A stretch of DNA of 64,000 bases, taken from positions 37,826,911-37,890,910 of the forward strand of contig NC_081412.1 of NCBI RefSeq assembly GCF_030272615.1, given 5' to 3'. Shown piece after piece: positions 1-12,710 of the stretch. Each line of letters opens with the position of its first letter. Position 1 is the first letter of the stretch. The notes under the pieces are model-generated. The model ran no database searches. It was not told where the DNA came from and saw only the letters and a list, made by a program, of their open reading frames with translations. The position numbers and the translations under genes are program-made. The stretch comes from Cryptomeria japonica (Eukaryota; Streptophyta; Pinopsida; Cupressales; Cupressaceae).

Positions 1-910
1 CTCTCTGAGAGTCCCCATTGCCTTCTTGGCCTTGTTGCTCTTCATTTCTTCGTGATTGTTGCCCCCTACCAAAGGTTCCTCTACCTCTGAAATTCTTACC
101 TCCCCTATGTTTCTGATTTTGTTCACTCCTCTTGATCTTTTCTTCTACCCTTAGGGCCAACTGAAAACACTTATGGACAGTTTCTAGTGTGAGGATACTT
201 ATCTCATCTTGTATATTCTGTCTAAGGCCATTCATGTACTCAACCAACTTTTCCACTTCATTCTCATGCTTCCTAGCCCTCAAACTAATTTTGTGGAATT
301 CCTCAGTGTATGCATTGACATCTAACTCCCTTTGTTTCAGATTTTGCAGTCTCTTATGGATTTGAACTTCATAATCCCTTGGGAGGAATTGAGCCTTAAG
401 GCTGATCTTCATACACTCCCATGAAGTTATCTTCTTCTTACCTTCTTGTATCCTTTCTTCTTGCATCATATTCCACCAAACTAATGCTGATCCTCTCAAT
501 CTTGATTTGGCCACATTTACTCTTTTCTCCTCTGCTACCTCTTTATAATCAAAGTGATTATTGAGGGCCTCTATCCAATCTAACAACTCTTCTCCATTGA
601 GATTTACTCCATAGGTGGGTAATCCATCCAAGTTGTCTTTGAAAATGGATTTGAATGCATCCAAGAATAGATTTTGGTCTTGAGGCATGGCTACTGCTGC
701 TGGTTCCTCTCCATCTTCCACTTCTTCATCACTCTCATCACCCCATTTTGTCTTAACCTTCCCCTTCTCCTTCTTAACCTCTCTCGTTCCTCTACTTCCT
801 TCTGCATCTCTCAATGCTTCTATCATCTCTGCTACCAACTGTCGGATGGCTTCTGGAGTCATTGTCGTTGGAGGAATTGAACTTTCTTTTGATTCTTCAC
901 AATCTGACAT
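1..910 (-). CDS. Ty3/gypsy (chromovirus-like) gag, 3' end off window
   Basis: On the minus strand an open frame starts with an ATG at 908-910 and runs off the left edge, about 303 codons. After an acidic, Lys-rich N-terminal stretch it shows the retrotransposon gag core: a W-I-E-A-L-N-N-H-F segment, then RLRGSALVWW, then LPRDYEVQIHKRLQNL, which is very close to the gag of the chromovirus at 57.9-58.2 kb (RLRGETLTWW, LPKDYEVQLHKKR). A Lys/Arg/Gly/Gln-rich tail follows, as expected before a zinc knuckle. In the family, gag forms the virus-like particle. Its start lies just downstream of an exact Met-tRNA primer site, which fixes element orientation. No break was seen in the part inside the window. 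Confidence 0.8.
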   Translation of the reverse strand, partial: MSDCEESKESSIPPTTMTPEAIRQLVAEMIEALRDAEGSRGTREVKKEKGKVKTKWGDESDEEVEDGEEPAAVAMPQDQNLFLDAFKSIFKDNLDGLPTYGVNLNGEELLDWIEALNNHFDYKEVAEEKRVNVAKSRLRGSALVWWNMMQEERIQEGKKKITSWECMKISLKAQFLPRDYEVQIHKRLQNLKQRELDVNAYTEEFHKISLRARKHENEVEKLVEYMNGLRQNIQDEISILTLETVHKCFQLALRVEEKIKRSEQNQKHRGGKNFRGRGTFGRGQQSRRNEEQQGQEGNGDSQR

Positions 911-932
911 ACACCAAATCTTTCAAAGAATG

Positions 933-944
933 GCTCTGATACCA
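933..944 (-). other. Primer binding site (initiator Met tRNA type)
   Basis: The minus strand reads TGGTATCAGAGC, the standard plant LTR-element primer site complementary to the 3' end of initiator tRNA-Met. It lies about 23 bases upstream of the gag ATG and 6 bases from the inferred LTR edge at 951. Confidence 0.85.
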
Positions 945-950
945 CTCTGA

Positions 951-2550
951 TGCAGAGAGTCTTGAAGCTTGATCCAATACACCTTCTTGAGTCACTTGTC
1001 CTACTCAACCCTTCAACTACTCAAGTCCATCCAATGGCACTTAGTAGGGGTTTATGTTAATGAGACCTCCAAGATTTGAACCTCTTTGTATTGCCTCCTA
1101 GGTATAGCCAATGATTTTGGACAATCAACTCCACTTCTTGAGGTTGCCACCTCAATCACGCACACACACCACTCCAGGGCTCCAAGCACTCCTGCAAGGA
1201 TCTCAACACACAACCACTTCCAATGGGCTCCCAATGCATCTACCAGGTGTCTTTGAAGTATTTTGAGGCTTTAGAATCACCAAACCCATTGCTTTGGCTT
1301 CCTAACCTTTCTAGGTCTCTACCGAGCTCAAATAGGCCTAATTGCATTAGCCCTCCCTTGGCGGTTTTAGGGTCTTAGTTTGTAAAATTCCCAAACAAGA
1401 CTAGAAATAAATCATGGATTAGAGTACCCTTTTGGAAGTTACAGACAATACTGAAAAAGTGCATTTGGGTTATCCGTACAAGTGGTGTTTCCAATGCTGT
1501 ACTATTTTTGAGGGTTTAGGCCTCACTAGGTGACTTGGCAAGATGGGTTTGAAACTCTTCAGCAGTCAAAATTGCTGCTCCAAACAATGTAATATTATTC
1601 AAGGGAACTCTGAGGGATTTCCATTCATGTGTCACTTGGTCCTGCACCAATCCCCATGTGCTCTTTAAACACACTTTTCTTGTTGTCCTAACTCACCTCC
1701 TCCCAGCGATGAACCTAGAGCTTCATTGTATCTCCTCTTCAAGGACCTGCAAAACCAAAAATCCTATCCTAAAGCTATAAATAGACCCTAACCTATAATT
1801 CTTAATTATTTCAATAGGTGCCGTCAAAGAATGCTTAGGTTAGAGTCATTTTGTCCTTAAACCCTACTTGCAAGGGTTTTTACACCTAGTTGCCAAAGAA
1901 TGGAAGAAATCTATGCAACTATAGACAATCAACCCTACAAAGAAAACTTAATGAAAATTAAATTCAATCAACACTCATGCCCTACAATGAATTTTACACA
2001 ATCATGTCTGTACTGGACCGTACAAGCAATGAAATCAAGTGAAAACTGTCAAAAATGGTGACAAACAAGATTGCTTTACAATCCAAAAACTTGTTCCTGC
2101 ATTTTCAATCCTCCAACCCATACAAATGAAGTGAATTTTGGATTTTATGCTGTTAGATCAGTTGGTTCAACCAAATTTTCCACGCCATCTACCAAAAATG
2201 CAACTTTTGCGAGAAATTGCAAAATGTTGCTCAACAACTTTTTACATCTTTTGACTCCAAGATGCAACTTTGCATTATAATGTATTTCAAGACTCCTGAA
2301 GGTCCTCAAACACTCTAGAAGACCTAAAAACAACACAATTGACCCCTATTACATGAATTCACTCATCTAGAGTACTTCTCCTGTGAACTACCTAAGCATC
2401 TAACTTCTCAAGCTGACAACATCCTGAACACAAATGACTCAAACCAAAACTTGGACAACTCAACCATGGCTCTACTGAGTCCCAAATAGTTGATCCATTA
2501 TTACATCACAAAGATAACACACAAACTTGAAAGAAAACAAAAATTTCATG
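951..2550 (-). repeat. LTR of the left-edge gypsy element (outer end uncertain)
   Basis: Beyond the primer site the plus strand begins TGCAGAG at 951, which on the minus strand is an LTR ending in CA. Non-coding sequence with no gene follows. I could not find the other LTR edge with confidence; 2550 is an estimate, and a TG/CA boundary near 2584 is possible. Its partner LTR would lie left of the window, so no age can be read. Confidence 0.5.
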
Positions 2551-5234
2551 CTTGGAGTGTTAGGTGCCTTGCACCAATATTGCAAAAAAAATTTAAATTG
2601 ATTGGGTGTCAAAGTATCTGTTCATTTAACTAGTGGAGAATCCTTTATGGGATTTGTTGTTTGATGACTTACTATTGACATAGTAGGGGCACCATATAAG
2701 TCAATTATTGGTGTAGTATGCATAATTTGTGCACTATAAAGGAATGATGGTCAAAAGGATACCAAAGTAGGATAAGAAATATAACAGAGTCCTTTATATA
2801 TCTAAAAGTAAGTAAGGCTTCATTATATGTTTCAGGAGTCTTGTTTAATGCGTGGGTATTAGTGGGATGAAATCACCTTATTTTATAATGTTCTTAAATC
2901 ACATCTCTACTTAGATAGTAATAACAACTCCTCTATGGATTTATAAAGCTCATTGATACATAGGATCCCACTAGATAAAATGATTAAATCTAGAAATTAG
3001 TGAACCTACAAAGAGTTAAATATAATTTCTTAATGATGAGCTCCAATTCACAAGAAAAATGAGTTTGAGCTATTTTTTATCATCAAGATCATCTTGTGAC
3101 ATGAGAGGAGATCATCTTGTGACATGTAGCTCATCTGTGGTGTACGAATCAATAGTTTAAGTTACTTTTGATTTTTGATCTCAAATTGTAGTGCAAGGAA
3201 AGATTATACACAACCAATTACCCAAATAAATTGTAACCTTATTAATAATATTAGAGAAAATAAGCTCAATTATTGAGTACCAAAGTAAGGTGTGAAAGGT
3301 TCATTTTAGATTATGTAAAAGGAAGTGTCAAATTGATTTAAAAATTGTGTCTTCATCTATCAAATATACATGAAACTCATTAGTACTATTATTGCTAAAC
3401 TATAGTCTTGAAATATCATCATGTAGTAATAAATAGAAAAAAATACTTACATAAAATCTAGTGGGCTCAAAATACAAAAAAAATATTAGATTATTTTTTG
3501 TGTGTTGTTTTAATATATTTGTATATTTATTTTTAAATATTATAATTTAATACTCATGACTATTGAAATTAAACATAAGGAAAATGTTTGAAGGAATAAC
3601 TCCTTGAAATTACCAAAATTAAGGTTTTTATATTGATAGGTGTAACTATTAAAGATGATTACTGATACATGTGAGCATAATGAGATGCCTATAATAGTGA
3701 ACCATACTAGAATTCTTAGGACCTTAAAAAAACAAAACGTATCTCATTTAGTGTATACATGATTTAAGAGTCAACACTATAAACTCTTAGTGTCTAATAA
3801 TACAATTGGTTTTACTTGTAGTGTTAGGTTTTTCTTCGAAAAATGCTTTTCCCAATGTCATGGTATAATTTTATTTGTGTATTCTTTTCTATAATTCTCA
3901 GATCTTTTTTAGCATATACCTCCCCTTAAAGTTCATGTAGGAAGTGTTTCTACACTATTGCTTCCTTTTAGTGATTTAATTATTAATTAAGTAGTGTAAT
4001 ACAAATTCATCAATTTTTTTCTTTTGACAAGAATAGGACTTTAGAAACTATAGATGCTATAGGCATTAAGATTTCATTGGAAAAGTCCATAAGCCTGATG
4101 ATGGCTTTGCAAATATGTATAATTCTCCCCATGTGCTAGTTGACAAGGGTTATAGTCATCATTGTCATAACATTATTGGGCAACTCTGCTTTATGTAGCA
4201 CTTGAGATTTATAAAGGCAAGTATGGAGGATCATGTTATGATAAGTGGGTTTCACATGAGTTGGAAACTCCATAGAAGAGCATTAAAGTTGGGACTGTGC
4301 ACACCCACCATAGTAATGAGGTCAAAGATGCATGTGAGAATGGATATCAATATTGACTAATTTAAGTGCATTATGAGGGCATGAATTTTTTCCTTGGACC
4401 ATGGGTTTGGTGGCACTTAGGTTTTGAAAACTATTTTTGGGTTTTCCATTTTGCTCAATAAATTGCAGAGGTAAGGTAAAGGTTTTATTATGGCTTATAA
4501 GTGAAATAATGTGATGATGTTAAAATATTATCAATATAAGGACTTTGTGGTTTGCATTATGTAATGATGTTTATATGATTAATACAAGCTAAAGAATCCC
4601 TTTGCTTTTGGATTTTTTCAAAAAAGGATTTCTCCATGTACAATCATAATGCTATGTATTCTATATTTTTTTGCTGATTTTAATTTGCTACTACATGCTT
4701 CTCTTTTTTAAATCATTATCTAATTGCATTATTGATTGAGCTTAATAAACATGCACAATGTCGTACATAAGATAAACATATCCAAAGTAATGAAAAATAT
4801 TACACTAATAGTTTAAACCAAAAGAAAACTTTATAAAAGTTCACATCACTTAGTAACGAACTTTTAATTCTACCAATATTTATTTTAATTATACCTAATT
4901 AGTTTAACTTATCATTTAAAATATTTTGTACTAATAAAATAAAATATAAATAATAATTTATTTATTTACTATAAAATTAATGAAAATAAAATAATTCATA
5001 TGATGAGGTTTTATTATTTTAAAAAAATTAATAAATTTTATTAAATAAAAAATTAATTAATTGCAATATCAAATTAACCTAATCAAATATATTAATACTA
5101 ACTTTTTAAAATATAAAAAGATTAACCAATAAAAAAATCATTTTACACTGTCCCATTCAATTTAAAAAGAAAAATACTAATTCTTTAAGATATCCATAAT
5201 CTCATTTTTCAACTAGAACTCAGTTACATTATCA
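2551..5234. other. AT-rich intergenic DNA, nothing recognised
   Basis: About 2.7 kb of AT-rich sequence with no long open frame, recognisable repeat or RNA gene. It forms the 3' flank of the resistance gene, and the last 500 bases are almost pure A/T runs. Two or three short stretches around 4.1-4.4 kb are less AT-rich, but I could not assign them. Confidence 0.5.
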
Positions 5235-8200
5235 TTAATCATCATCATCATCGCCACCATCTTCTTCATCGTCATCAACATACTCGGTCAAATCATCAAA
5301 ATCCATAGCTCGATACTCGCCATCAAAGTAGTCGCCATCAGGAGACTCCGCATTAGAATAGTCGCCATTGTTAACGTATTGTTGAGCAAATATGGTTTGC
5401 AATATGTGAATGGTTTTCCTTTCTTCACCTGCCTCCACTCCCATTATAAACCCTTTTATTAGTACATCAATTAGGGGCATCCAGGAGTCAGATTTTGAGA
5501 GCCTTTCTTCATTAACCACGCACGTACATATCGTCCATCCGCCATCACGAAATGAGAAAAATGCACCATCATCACCTAGGTCAACCAACCACCTCCTAAT
5601 CAAAATTTCGCTCCCTATGTAAACATCCCCCGAAAAGAGAGCGCAACAGATGATTCTACTGACCGAATGCTGGGTTTTATGAAACGAATGGATCTTCTCC
5701 TGTACCTGTCCCCTACTAAAGAAATCTATTTCACAGAAACAATGTGTCCCCAATTTTTTTAGATCTGACATGAGCGATGTCCATTTGGAGTCAAGTCCTT
5801 CCCGATCTGGCGTCCATCTCCCTGCTAGAATTGTAAGCCCCGACGGCAATCTCTGAAATCACAGTGCTCACTATAAATTATTTTCAAAATTCAAAACAGG
5901 ACATTTACAAATACTTTATTCAGATGCAATCTTTTCATAAATTAAAAAAAATTCGCAACAGAGCGACTAAATTAAAAGGAAATAATCGGCAACTAATGAG
6001 AAGCTACACATTCTGTGTTTAATAATACCTGCAACCTTTCAACGACACTTATTATAGGACAGACTGCAATCATCATCTCCTTCAGTCCTTTCAATTCTTC
6101 AATACCCCTTATATTCTGCAGCTTCGGACAACCCCCGATGAAGATTCTCTTCAACTCCTTCAATTCTTTAAAACAAATTACACCCTCCAGCTGTGGACAT
6201 TCCTCAATCCAGATTCTTCTCAACCCCTTCAATTGTTCAATAGCTTTTATACTCTTCAGCTTTGGACAATAAGCAATCCATATCCTCTCCAGTCCCTTCA
6301 ATCTTTCAATTGCTGATATATCCTGTAGATCCCGACAGCGGCTAATATAGATCCTCTTGAGACAACTGACATGCCCAAAATTTGGCAACTCTGTCATAGT
6401 CCGGCATAATTTTATGTGGACCATTTCAAGTTCTGGCACATAATTGCTCAACACTTTTGTCAACTTTTTACAGCGGAACAGCACAAGACATTGCAGTGTG
6501 GTTACCCCTGTTAAATCCACTTCACTTAGATCTCTCATAGAACAAAGCTTAAGAGATTTCAAGGTGGGACAGAACTTTCCATGAATTGAGACCTTTCTTG
6601 TGTTCCCTACCTTACACAGAGATATGGCTTCAAGGCTTCTCATACAAAACCGATCGTCAGTTGTCTCTCCCCTGTTGCTTAAAGCAATTTCCCCTTCTAC
6701 AGCAGCAGATAATACCAGCTTTAAAGTTTTCAGATTGGTGAGTTCTCTTACAGATTTCAGCAACAAATTCCATTCGATATTCAAGACTGAGTCAAACTTG
6801 TCTATTTCTAGGTGCAAATACTCCAGATGTTTGAGAGTTCCGAACGAACTCACCAGTTCGTTTAAATGTGGCATAAACGCATCATTTTTGAAGTCTGAGA
6901 ATGTCCAACAAAAGTTGCAATATAGCTCTTTCAACTTGAGTGAAACCTGGAATTTACAATCACTTTGTTTCAAACTGATAATTTTTTTCAATGATTTAAA
7001 TCTTACAAGAACGAACTAATTGCTGATGCTAACAAAATTAAATTTTTGATCAAAACAAAGCTTTTACCTGGTCATCCCTTTGCCACAATATCGTAGGTAA
7101 TACTCTTTGAAGACTTAAAGTGTGCAAATTCTGTAGAGGAATGCATTCAGGAATAGATGAATACTCTTTCTGCTTAGAGTGAAGTTGAAGCCATTGTAAA
7201 GAAGTTGATGTCTTTGAACTCCCCAGAAAATATGTTATATCAAGGGCATCAGCACCTATAAGGTCATGCGCGAAACATCTGAAACTTTTTCCTTCGGAGT
7301 CAGGATGGATGTCTTGGATTCCCTCGACTTCGCTCACATCAATCTGAATTCAAATTTCTTTGCAGTTAGAAAATTGTCATTCTAAGTTATTCGTAAATGT
7401 TGTATCAGTTTAAAAAAATAAACCATTTTCAACTAGGAACATGAATTAAGACCACGAAGAAAACATACACGATCTTCAGGACGCCACAGCCGACGAGGAT
7501 GGCTCGTTTCATTATCTGCCATTTCTCTCCCTAAGTCACGGAGGTGGTCATGCATTCTCAAAATAAATTCTGGCTCATAATGGCATTTCAAATCCTGATA
7601 GTCTTGTAGATCTAAACAAGTTTCCACTTCAACAAGGCATCTGTCCTTGAGAGTCTGAAGTCCATGTTCAGCTCTCCACCCTGAAGCCCTCCATATACTT
7701 TTGGCCCTGTTCACATCTCCCCCTATGAAAAAGCATGCTACATCCATAAATATCTGTTTCTCCTCCTCTTGCAGAGCATCATAGCTTATCTTTAGCTTAT
7801 GTTTTATGTCTTTGTGTACTCTTGCCTCCTTAGCAACATTTAATTGTAACTCCCAATAAGCTTTGTCACTGCCAAAAACATGCCCGCCCATTACTTGAAG
7901 AGCAAGTGGTAATCCTCCACACACTTGGACAAAGCTGTCTACCAAATTATCAAATCCACTTTTACAAGATTTTCTATGAAACGCATGCCAGCAGAAGAGC
8001 TCTCTCCTAAGCTGTGGATTCATTTCCTTCATCTTATAACGGACTCTGACTCCGGTCTGTATAAGAAGCCTCTCATCCCGGGTCGTGACAATCACCAGAC
8101 TGTTGTGAGTGAGAGCATCTGTGGGCAATAGGGCATCTAACTGAGTCTGATGATCAACATCGTCTAGAAGCACAAGGAACTTTAATTCTGAGCTTTTTTG

Positions 8201-11200
8201 AAGGTAATCCTTGATAACAGCAATTCCATCTTCTGTACTACGAAATTTATGCTGATTCCTTTTTCCTTCCAAATCATTGAGAAGCTTACTTTGCAGAGAA
8301 GTCAGCTTACCTCTGACATGGTTTTCCCGCACATCAAACAAACTAGTTGATCCACTAAATTCTGAATGTTTGTGATTGAACAAATATTTGGCGAGAGTGG
8401 TCTTGCCAGACCCTCCCATTCCAAAGATGCCAATTATTTTATCTCTCATCTGTCCATTTCTCTGGCAATGGCTGTAGAAATCTTTCCCAAGCTCATCAAT
8501 TCCCACCTCATATTTTGCAACTTGGAAAAGAATTTTTCTCTTTTGCTTTTCCTTAACCACGGCAGACACGACATCATCACACAGCTTCTTCAGATCACTG
8601 AAAATAGGAAAAGCAAAAACAAAAATGTAATTAAAATGGGGTTGTTAGTAATTGAGATTTTTTTTTCAATTATAAATTTAAAAACTTTTTTATTGAAGGA
8701 AATGTATATACGCCGGAGTATAATACAACATAAGAAACTGGACTGTCTTGATATTGGAGACTTAGAATTTCTTTTGAGAGGAAATTGGAGAATAGAAGTC
8801 TTGAAGACATTTGTCAAAATGTAATACCTTTTAGTGTAATTGGGTTAAGAGGCAATTGAAGCCTAACCCGAGCAGGAGAGTATGCGAGTGTCTTTAGGTG
8901 CAAGAGGAGATTGTGAGAGAACTTTTGGTGTAGGTTAAAAGCTTGGATGATGTTATAAGGTGATTAATGTTTGGTGTCATCAATAAAGTCATCTTACAAT
9001 GAGAAGCGGACCCGGAGATGTAGCTCATATTGAGCGAACTCTGTTATCAAGCTTGTGATCTCTCTTCTTCTCTTATGTCTTATAATTCTCTCTTATTCTT
9101 TCCATTTTTGTTTTAATTCCTTCATTAGGTTATAATTGTGAAATTGAAGTAATTAGTTAATGCCATAAAGTTATAGCTGATTAAGTGAACCTAACTCTGT
9201 ATTTCAATGGTTAAAAGACATAGCCATGCAATTCCATTTGTGATCGAGATACATTTGTAATTTTAATTAAGCATAATTTAATCTGTAAGCTTCAATTACA
9301 TATCAAATTGGTGTCAAAGTAGTTTAACAGGAAAACTTGCAAGTGGTGGATGTTAACCAGGTTGAAATTAAAGCAAGGAGAAGGTGCACTTGAAGAGTTT
9401 AATCTAGAGATCATATCAAGGCAAGATACTCGAAGGTCAACCATGGCACAACCGGAAGAAGGAAAATGTGTTAGTCCTGAACTCATTGAGAATGAAGAAC
9501 AATTTCGTAAAGCATTCCTAGACATGAAGATGATGGTTGAAGAGTTGTACAAGGACATGAAGAGGAAAAAGGAAGGCAAGGAAAGAAAGAAGAAGGAGGA
9601 AGGTGAATCCTATACAAAAGATGACAAAGGTAAAGGAGTAGGAGGTGGTAGTGACCCTCCTGAACCTCCATCTCCATCCTCTTCATCTTCTTCGTCTGCT
9701 TCTTTTTCAAAGAAGAAACAACCTGTGAAACTAGAATCTAATTCACCTTTGTTAAAGCTTCATGTTAAATTTGAATTGCCAACATATAATGGAGAAATGA
9801 ATGCAGAGAAACTTGATAATTGGATAAAACAACTTGAAGTTTATTGCAGGATTCAGAGGTTTACTGATGATGCTTCGAAGATCCAATTAGCCACCTTTGC
9901 CTAGGAGGCACAACTTTAATTTGGGTGGGAGAGCAGAACTTAGGAAGATCTTAGTCGAGTGTCTTTAGGTGCAAGAGGAGACTGTGAGAGAATTTTTGGC
10001 GCAGGTTAAAAGCTTGGATGATGTAATAAGGCGATTAATGCTTGACGCCATCAATAAAGCGGTCCTACTTTGAGAAGCGGACCTAGAGATGTAGCTCATA
10101 TTGAGCGAACTCCGTTATCAAGCTCGTGATCTCTCTTCTTCTCTTTTGTCTTACAATTCTTTCTTATTCTTTCCATTTTTGTTTTAATTGCTTTGTTATG
10201 TTTTAATTGTGAAATTGAAGTAATTAGTTAATGTCATAAAGTTGTAGCTGATTAAGTGAACCGAACTCTGTATTTCAACCATTAAAAGACATAGCCACAC
10301 AATTCTATTTGCAATTGAGATAAATCTCTAATTTGAATTAAGCACAATTTAATTTGTAAGCTTCAATTACAGATCATGCCTATAGGAAAGTGAAGATATT
10401 TCCAATTAATCCTCTAATTGTAAGAAACTTCCAACCAGAAATCCCAATGCAAGATTCAGGTTTCAGAAAGGGATGGATGGGAAGTCTGTAAAGAGAGGAG
10501 CCATTGCTAAGTAGCAAAAAGGCCAAACAAAAAACTCTCCAGATATTCAAATCATACAAGTACTCTAAACAACACTTGAGATGAAATTATCAAAAAGGAC
10601 TGTGAAATACTTTGCAATAGTCGAATTTAGTGAATTTGAAAAAAACGAGCAGCATCGAAATATTTGGATCTCAAAATATGAATTCATTAGAAATTTGAAC
10701 ATCGTTAATCCACACCAACTTAGGCAACATAATTTCATTAGAAATTTGAACATCGTTAATCCCTAAGCTCCTCCCTCTTCCTTATTTACACAGAATTTTG
10801 TTAAAATGAAATCCAGAATTTTAGTAATAACATTTTTGGCAGCACAGAACGAAAGACGTCTTCATTTCCACCAATCCAACTATTTTCTATTTTTATTCTA
10901 AATTGAATTTCATACCGATTTGGCATTCCTTCCTTTAAAAAAGAGCAAAACCAAGTAAGAATTAGGAAAATAATCTTGTTCCATTTTTAGTCTTTCTTAT
11001 CCAACGTTTTCTCTACGGCGAAGTACTAAAGCTAAAATAATAAATACAAAACAATCTTTAGATTAATCAAACAAGTTTTAGAAAAGAAAACTTAAGCAAA
11101 TATAGAGAAAATGTGTGGATGGAAAGCGAATGAAGATGTCTTACTCATTTTGTTCCTTGATTTCGTAGCCCTTGATTCCTGAAACGTTCTCCAGGCATTC

Positions 11201-11698
11201 TTTCCACTGTTGAATGTCATGTTTAGTATATCTGCCCTCCTCCTTCTCCTTCTCTTCGTGCTTTCTAAATGCATCTGCAACTTCATTTTTTATGTAGCGG
11301 AAGTCTGAAGGCTGGACTCGGTAAAACACGGGAATAATTCTAGCCCTGGTTTGAAACATCAAAGATAGCTCAGCTAAACACCAAGCAGACTCTGCATATC
11401 GCGGCGACAAGATGGCTATGTGTAGTGTGGCAGAGGATATGGCATTCTTTATGGCAGAAGGAAAATAATCTCCCAGTTCAGTCTCTGGAGCATCTACATA
11501 TGTCCGGATCCCAGCTTGTTGTAGAGAATTATAAAGCGGCAGAGCCAGATCTGTTTTAGTGTCTGGGCCTCGATGGTTAATGAACACATCATACTGTTTT
11601 GCAGTCAAGGAAGATTTGATCTTTTTGTTGGGAGGTTCAAGTACCAAAAACGGATCGCGTTCCTCTTCTCCTCGACCAGATGTCGAAGTGGAAGCCAT
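5235..11698 (-). CDS. TIR-NBS-LRR (TNL) disease resistance protein, 5 exons
   Basis: Exons on the minus strand: 11698-11145, 8597-7469, 7343-7068, 6946-6029 and 5852-5235. All junctions are GT-AG and stay in phase, giving about 1164 residues, a usual TNL length. I chose the ATG at 11696-11698 because it is the first true ATG of the frame. Exon 1 is a TIR domain: YDVFINHRG at residues 36-44 and SAWCLAEL with the expected NADase Glu at 110. Exon 2 is NB-ARC: P-loop GMGGSGKTT near 244-252, kinase-2 LVLLDDVD near 326, GLPLAL near 413, the TNL-type MDVACFF near 470 and MHD near 533. Exon 3 is the linker into the LRRs. Exon 4 holds LRRs, ending in four closely similar repeats of about 24 residues (L-K-G-L-x-R-I-W-I-x-x-C-P). 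Exon 5 resembles the post-LRR domain I associate with conifer TNLs and ends in an Asp/Glu-rich tail. Known role: intracellular pathogen-effector sensing, with TIR NADase signalling through EDS1. Intron 1 (2547 bp) hosts an LTR element. It looks intact; specificity is unknown. Confidence 0.9.
8885..9300 (+). repeat. Left LTR-like repeat of intron element
   Basis: 416-bp direct repeat matching 9956-10371 end to end with about 11 percent differences and no net length change. It ends TTACA just before a primer-site-like sequence. Confidence 0.85.
9956..10371 (+). repeat. Right LTR-like repeat of intron element
   Basis: Partner of 8885-9300. It directly abuts gag-like sequence, so no pol region lies between gag and this LTR. 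Confidence 0.85.
10682..10762 (+). repeat. 29-bp direct repeat pair in TNL intron 1
   Basis: A 29-bp unit ending in ACATCGTTAATCC occurs at about 10682-10711 and again at about 10734-10762, essentially identical, with a 20-odd-base spacer. It looks like a recent local duplication. The rest of the intron, 10372-11144, shows no gene. Confidence 0.8.
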
Positions 11699-11810
11699 TG
11701 ACACAAAATTGATAGTCTGGATATGCTACAAACCCTCCACGGTCGAAAACAAAGGAATTGAGCAGTTGAAGAGGTAAAGGAGTATGGGGATAGAAATAGC
11801 CCATAAAGCA

Positions 11811-11816
11811 TTGACC
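11811..11816 (+). promoter_or_regulatory. W-box (TTGACC) upstream of the TNL start
   Basis: TTGACC, a WRKY-factor core site, lies about 113 bp upstream of the TNL ATG, just distal to a weak TATA-like TTTATGG on the minus strand (about 11802-11808). W-boxes are common in defence-gene promoters. A single hexamer is weak evidence by itself. Confidence 0.35.
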
Positions 11817-11945
11817 GAGTGGAGAAAAAATTGGTAAGTTGTTTCCACGTTGTTTCCCGGCAAGAACTCAACAAGAAAATCAGCCGAAGACAAAAGTAGT
11901 CGGCTGTGTATTAGTTGTAGTATTAGTCGGATTCTTTTATTAGGT
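11815..11945 (-). promoter_or_regulatory. TNL upstream region, duplicated at 21.2 kb
   Basis: The plus-strand segment with TTGGTAAGTTGTTTCCACG followed by CAAGAACTCAACAAGAAAATC and GAAGACAAAAGTAGT recurs in order, same orientation, at 21210-21510. It lies 120-250 bp upstream of the TNL ATG. Two such copies 9.4 kb apart suggest a segmental duplication of a TNL promoter; no second TNL coding region was seen beside the other copy. Confidence 0.6.
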
Positions 11946-12651
11946 CCTTGTTTATAGTCAAACCTACTCCGTCTTTATCAATGACCTTCATCAATTGTTC
12001 AATTCTTCTCTTTTCATATTTTGTTTCCACATTTTTAATAACAACTTCCTCCAAACTCTTCATTTGTTCACCAACTGAATTTACCAGTTGTTCTAGTTTG
12101 TCAATAGGTGTAGGAAGACTGTCAATATCAGTCTCTGGTAGTATATTGGATAAAATATCAACTACAACCTAAATTGTTTGAGGTTCTTTTCTTTGACCTT
12201 TCATTATTTTATTTTGTGCCTTAGATTGCATGGCAAATGCAATCTCCATCAACTCAACTGGACTTAGCATGTGCATGTTGATTGGTCCTTGTATAGATAC
12301 AATATCATCTTCTTCATCATCATCAACTATTTTCTTAGAAGTAAGTGACTAGGGGGTCACTTTGTGTTCTGATTCTTCTGCCTTCTTCTTTCTGCTTCTT
12401 TGGTGTCTTTTGTTTATCATTCTCATCTGCTTCAATTTTCTCCTCTTCCTTCTCCTTTTCCTTTTCCTTCACTAGTGGCTCTTTTGCTTCTGATGACTCA
12501 GTGGTTTGAACATTTTCTATTTGTTCATTCATTGGTTACTCTGTCATTTCTACATCTTTCTCTGGTGGCTTAGTCACATGTACATCATCAACTTGAGCAT
12601 TTAATTTGGTATCTTCCTCTTCTTTGTCCTTATCCTTACTGGTGGAGATGT

Positions 12652-12710
12652 CTTCTTCTTCTTCTTCTTCTTCTTCTTCTTCTTCTTCTTCTTCTTCTTC
12701 TTCTTCTTCG
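12652..12710 (+). repeat. (CTT)n microsatellite, about 20 units
   Basis: An almost pure CTT/TTC run. On the minus strand it reads as poly-Glu in the coding-like part of the LTR element. Confidence 0.95.

Larger units (their letters stand above)
8820..10371 (+). mobile_element. Small LTR retroelement remnant inside TNL intron 1
   Basis: Two direct repeats, 8885-9300 and 9956-10371, each exactly 416 bp and ending in TTACA, flank an internal part with a gag-like segment (LPTYNGEMNAEKLDNWIKQL near 9775-9835). The sequence just inside the left repeat, TTGGTGTCAAAG at 9308-9319, resembles a Met-tRNA primer site. The left LTR may begin as early as 8820. By eye about 46 of 416 positions differ between the repeats (about 11 percent), so the insertion is old. 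No pol domain is present; it is a broken, non-autonomous copy. It lies antisense to the resistance gene, within its first intron. Confidence 0.8.

Noticed and set aside
674-950. Plus-strand frames
   Set aside because: Shadows of the minus-strand gag, which has clear domain similarity.
6600-7019. 139-codon plus-strand frame
   Set aside because: Lies antisense to the LRR exon and crosses its splice acceptor. It has no features of its own.
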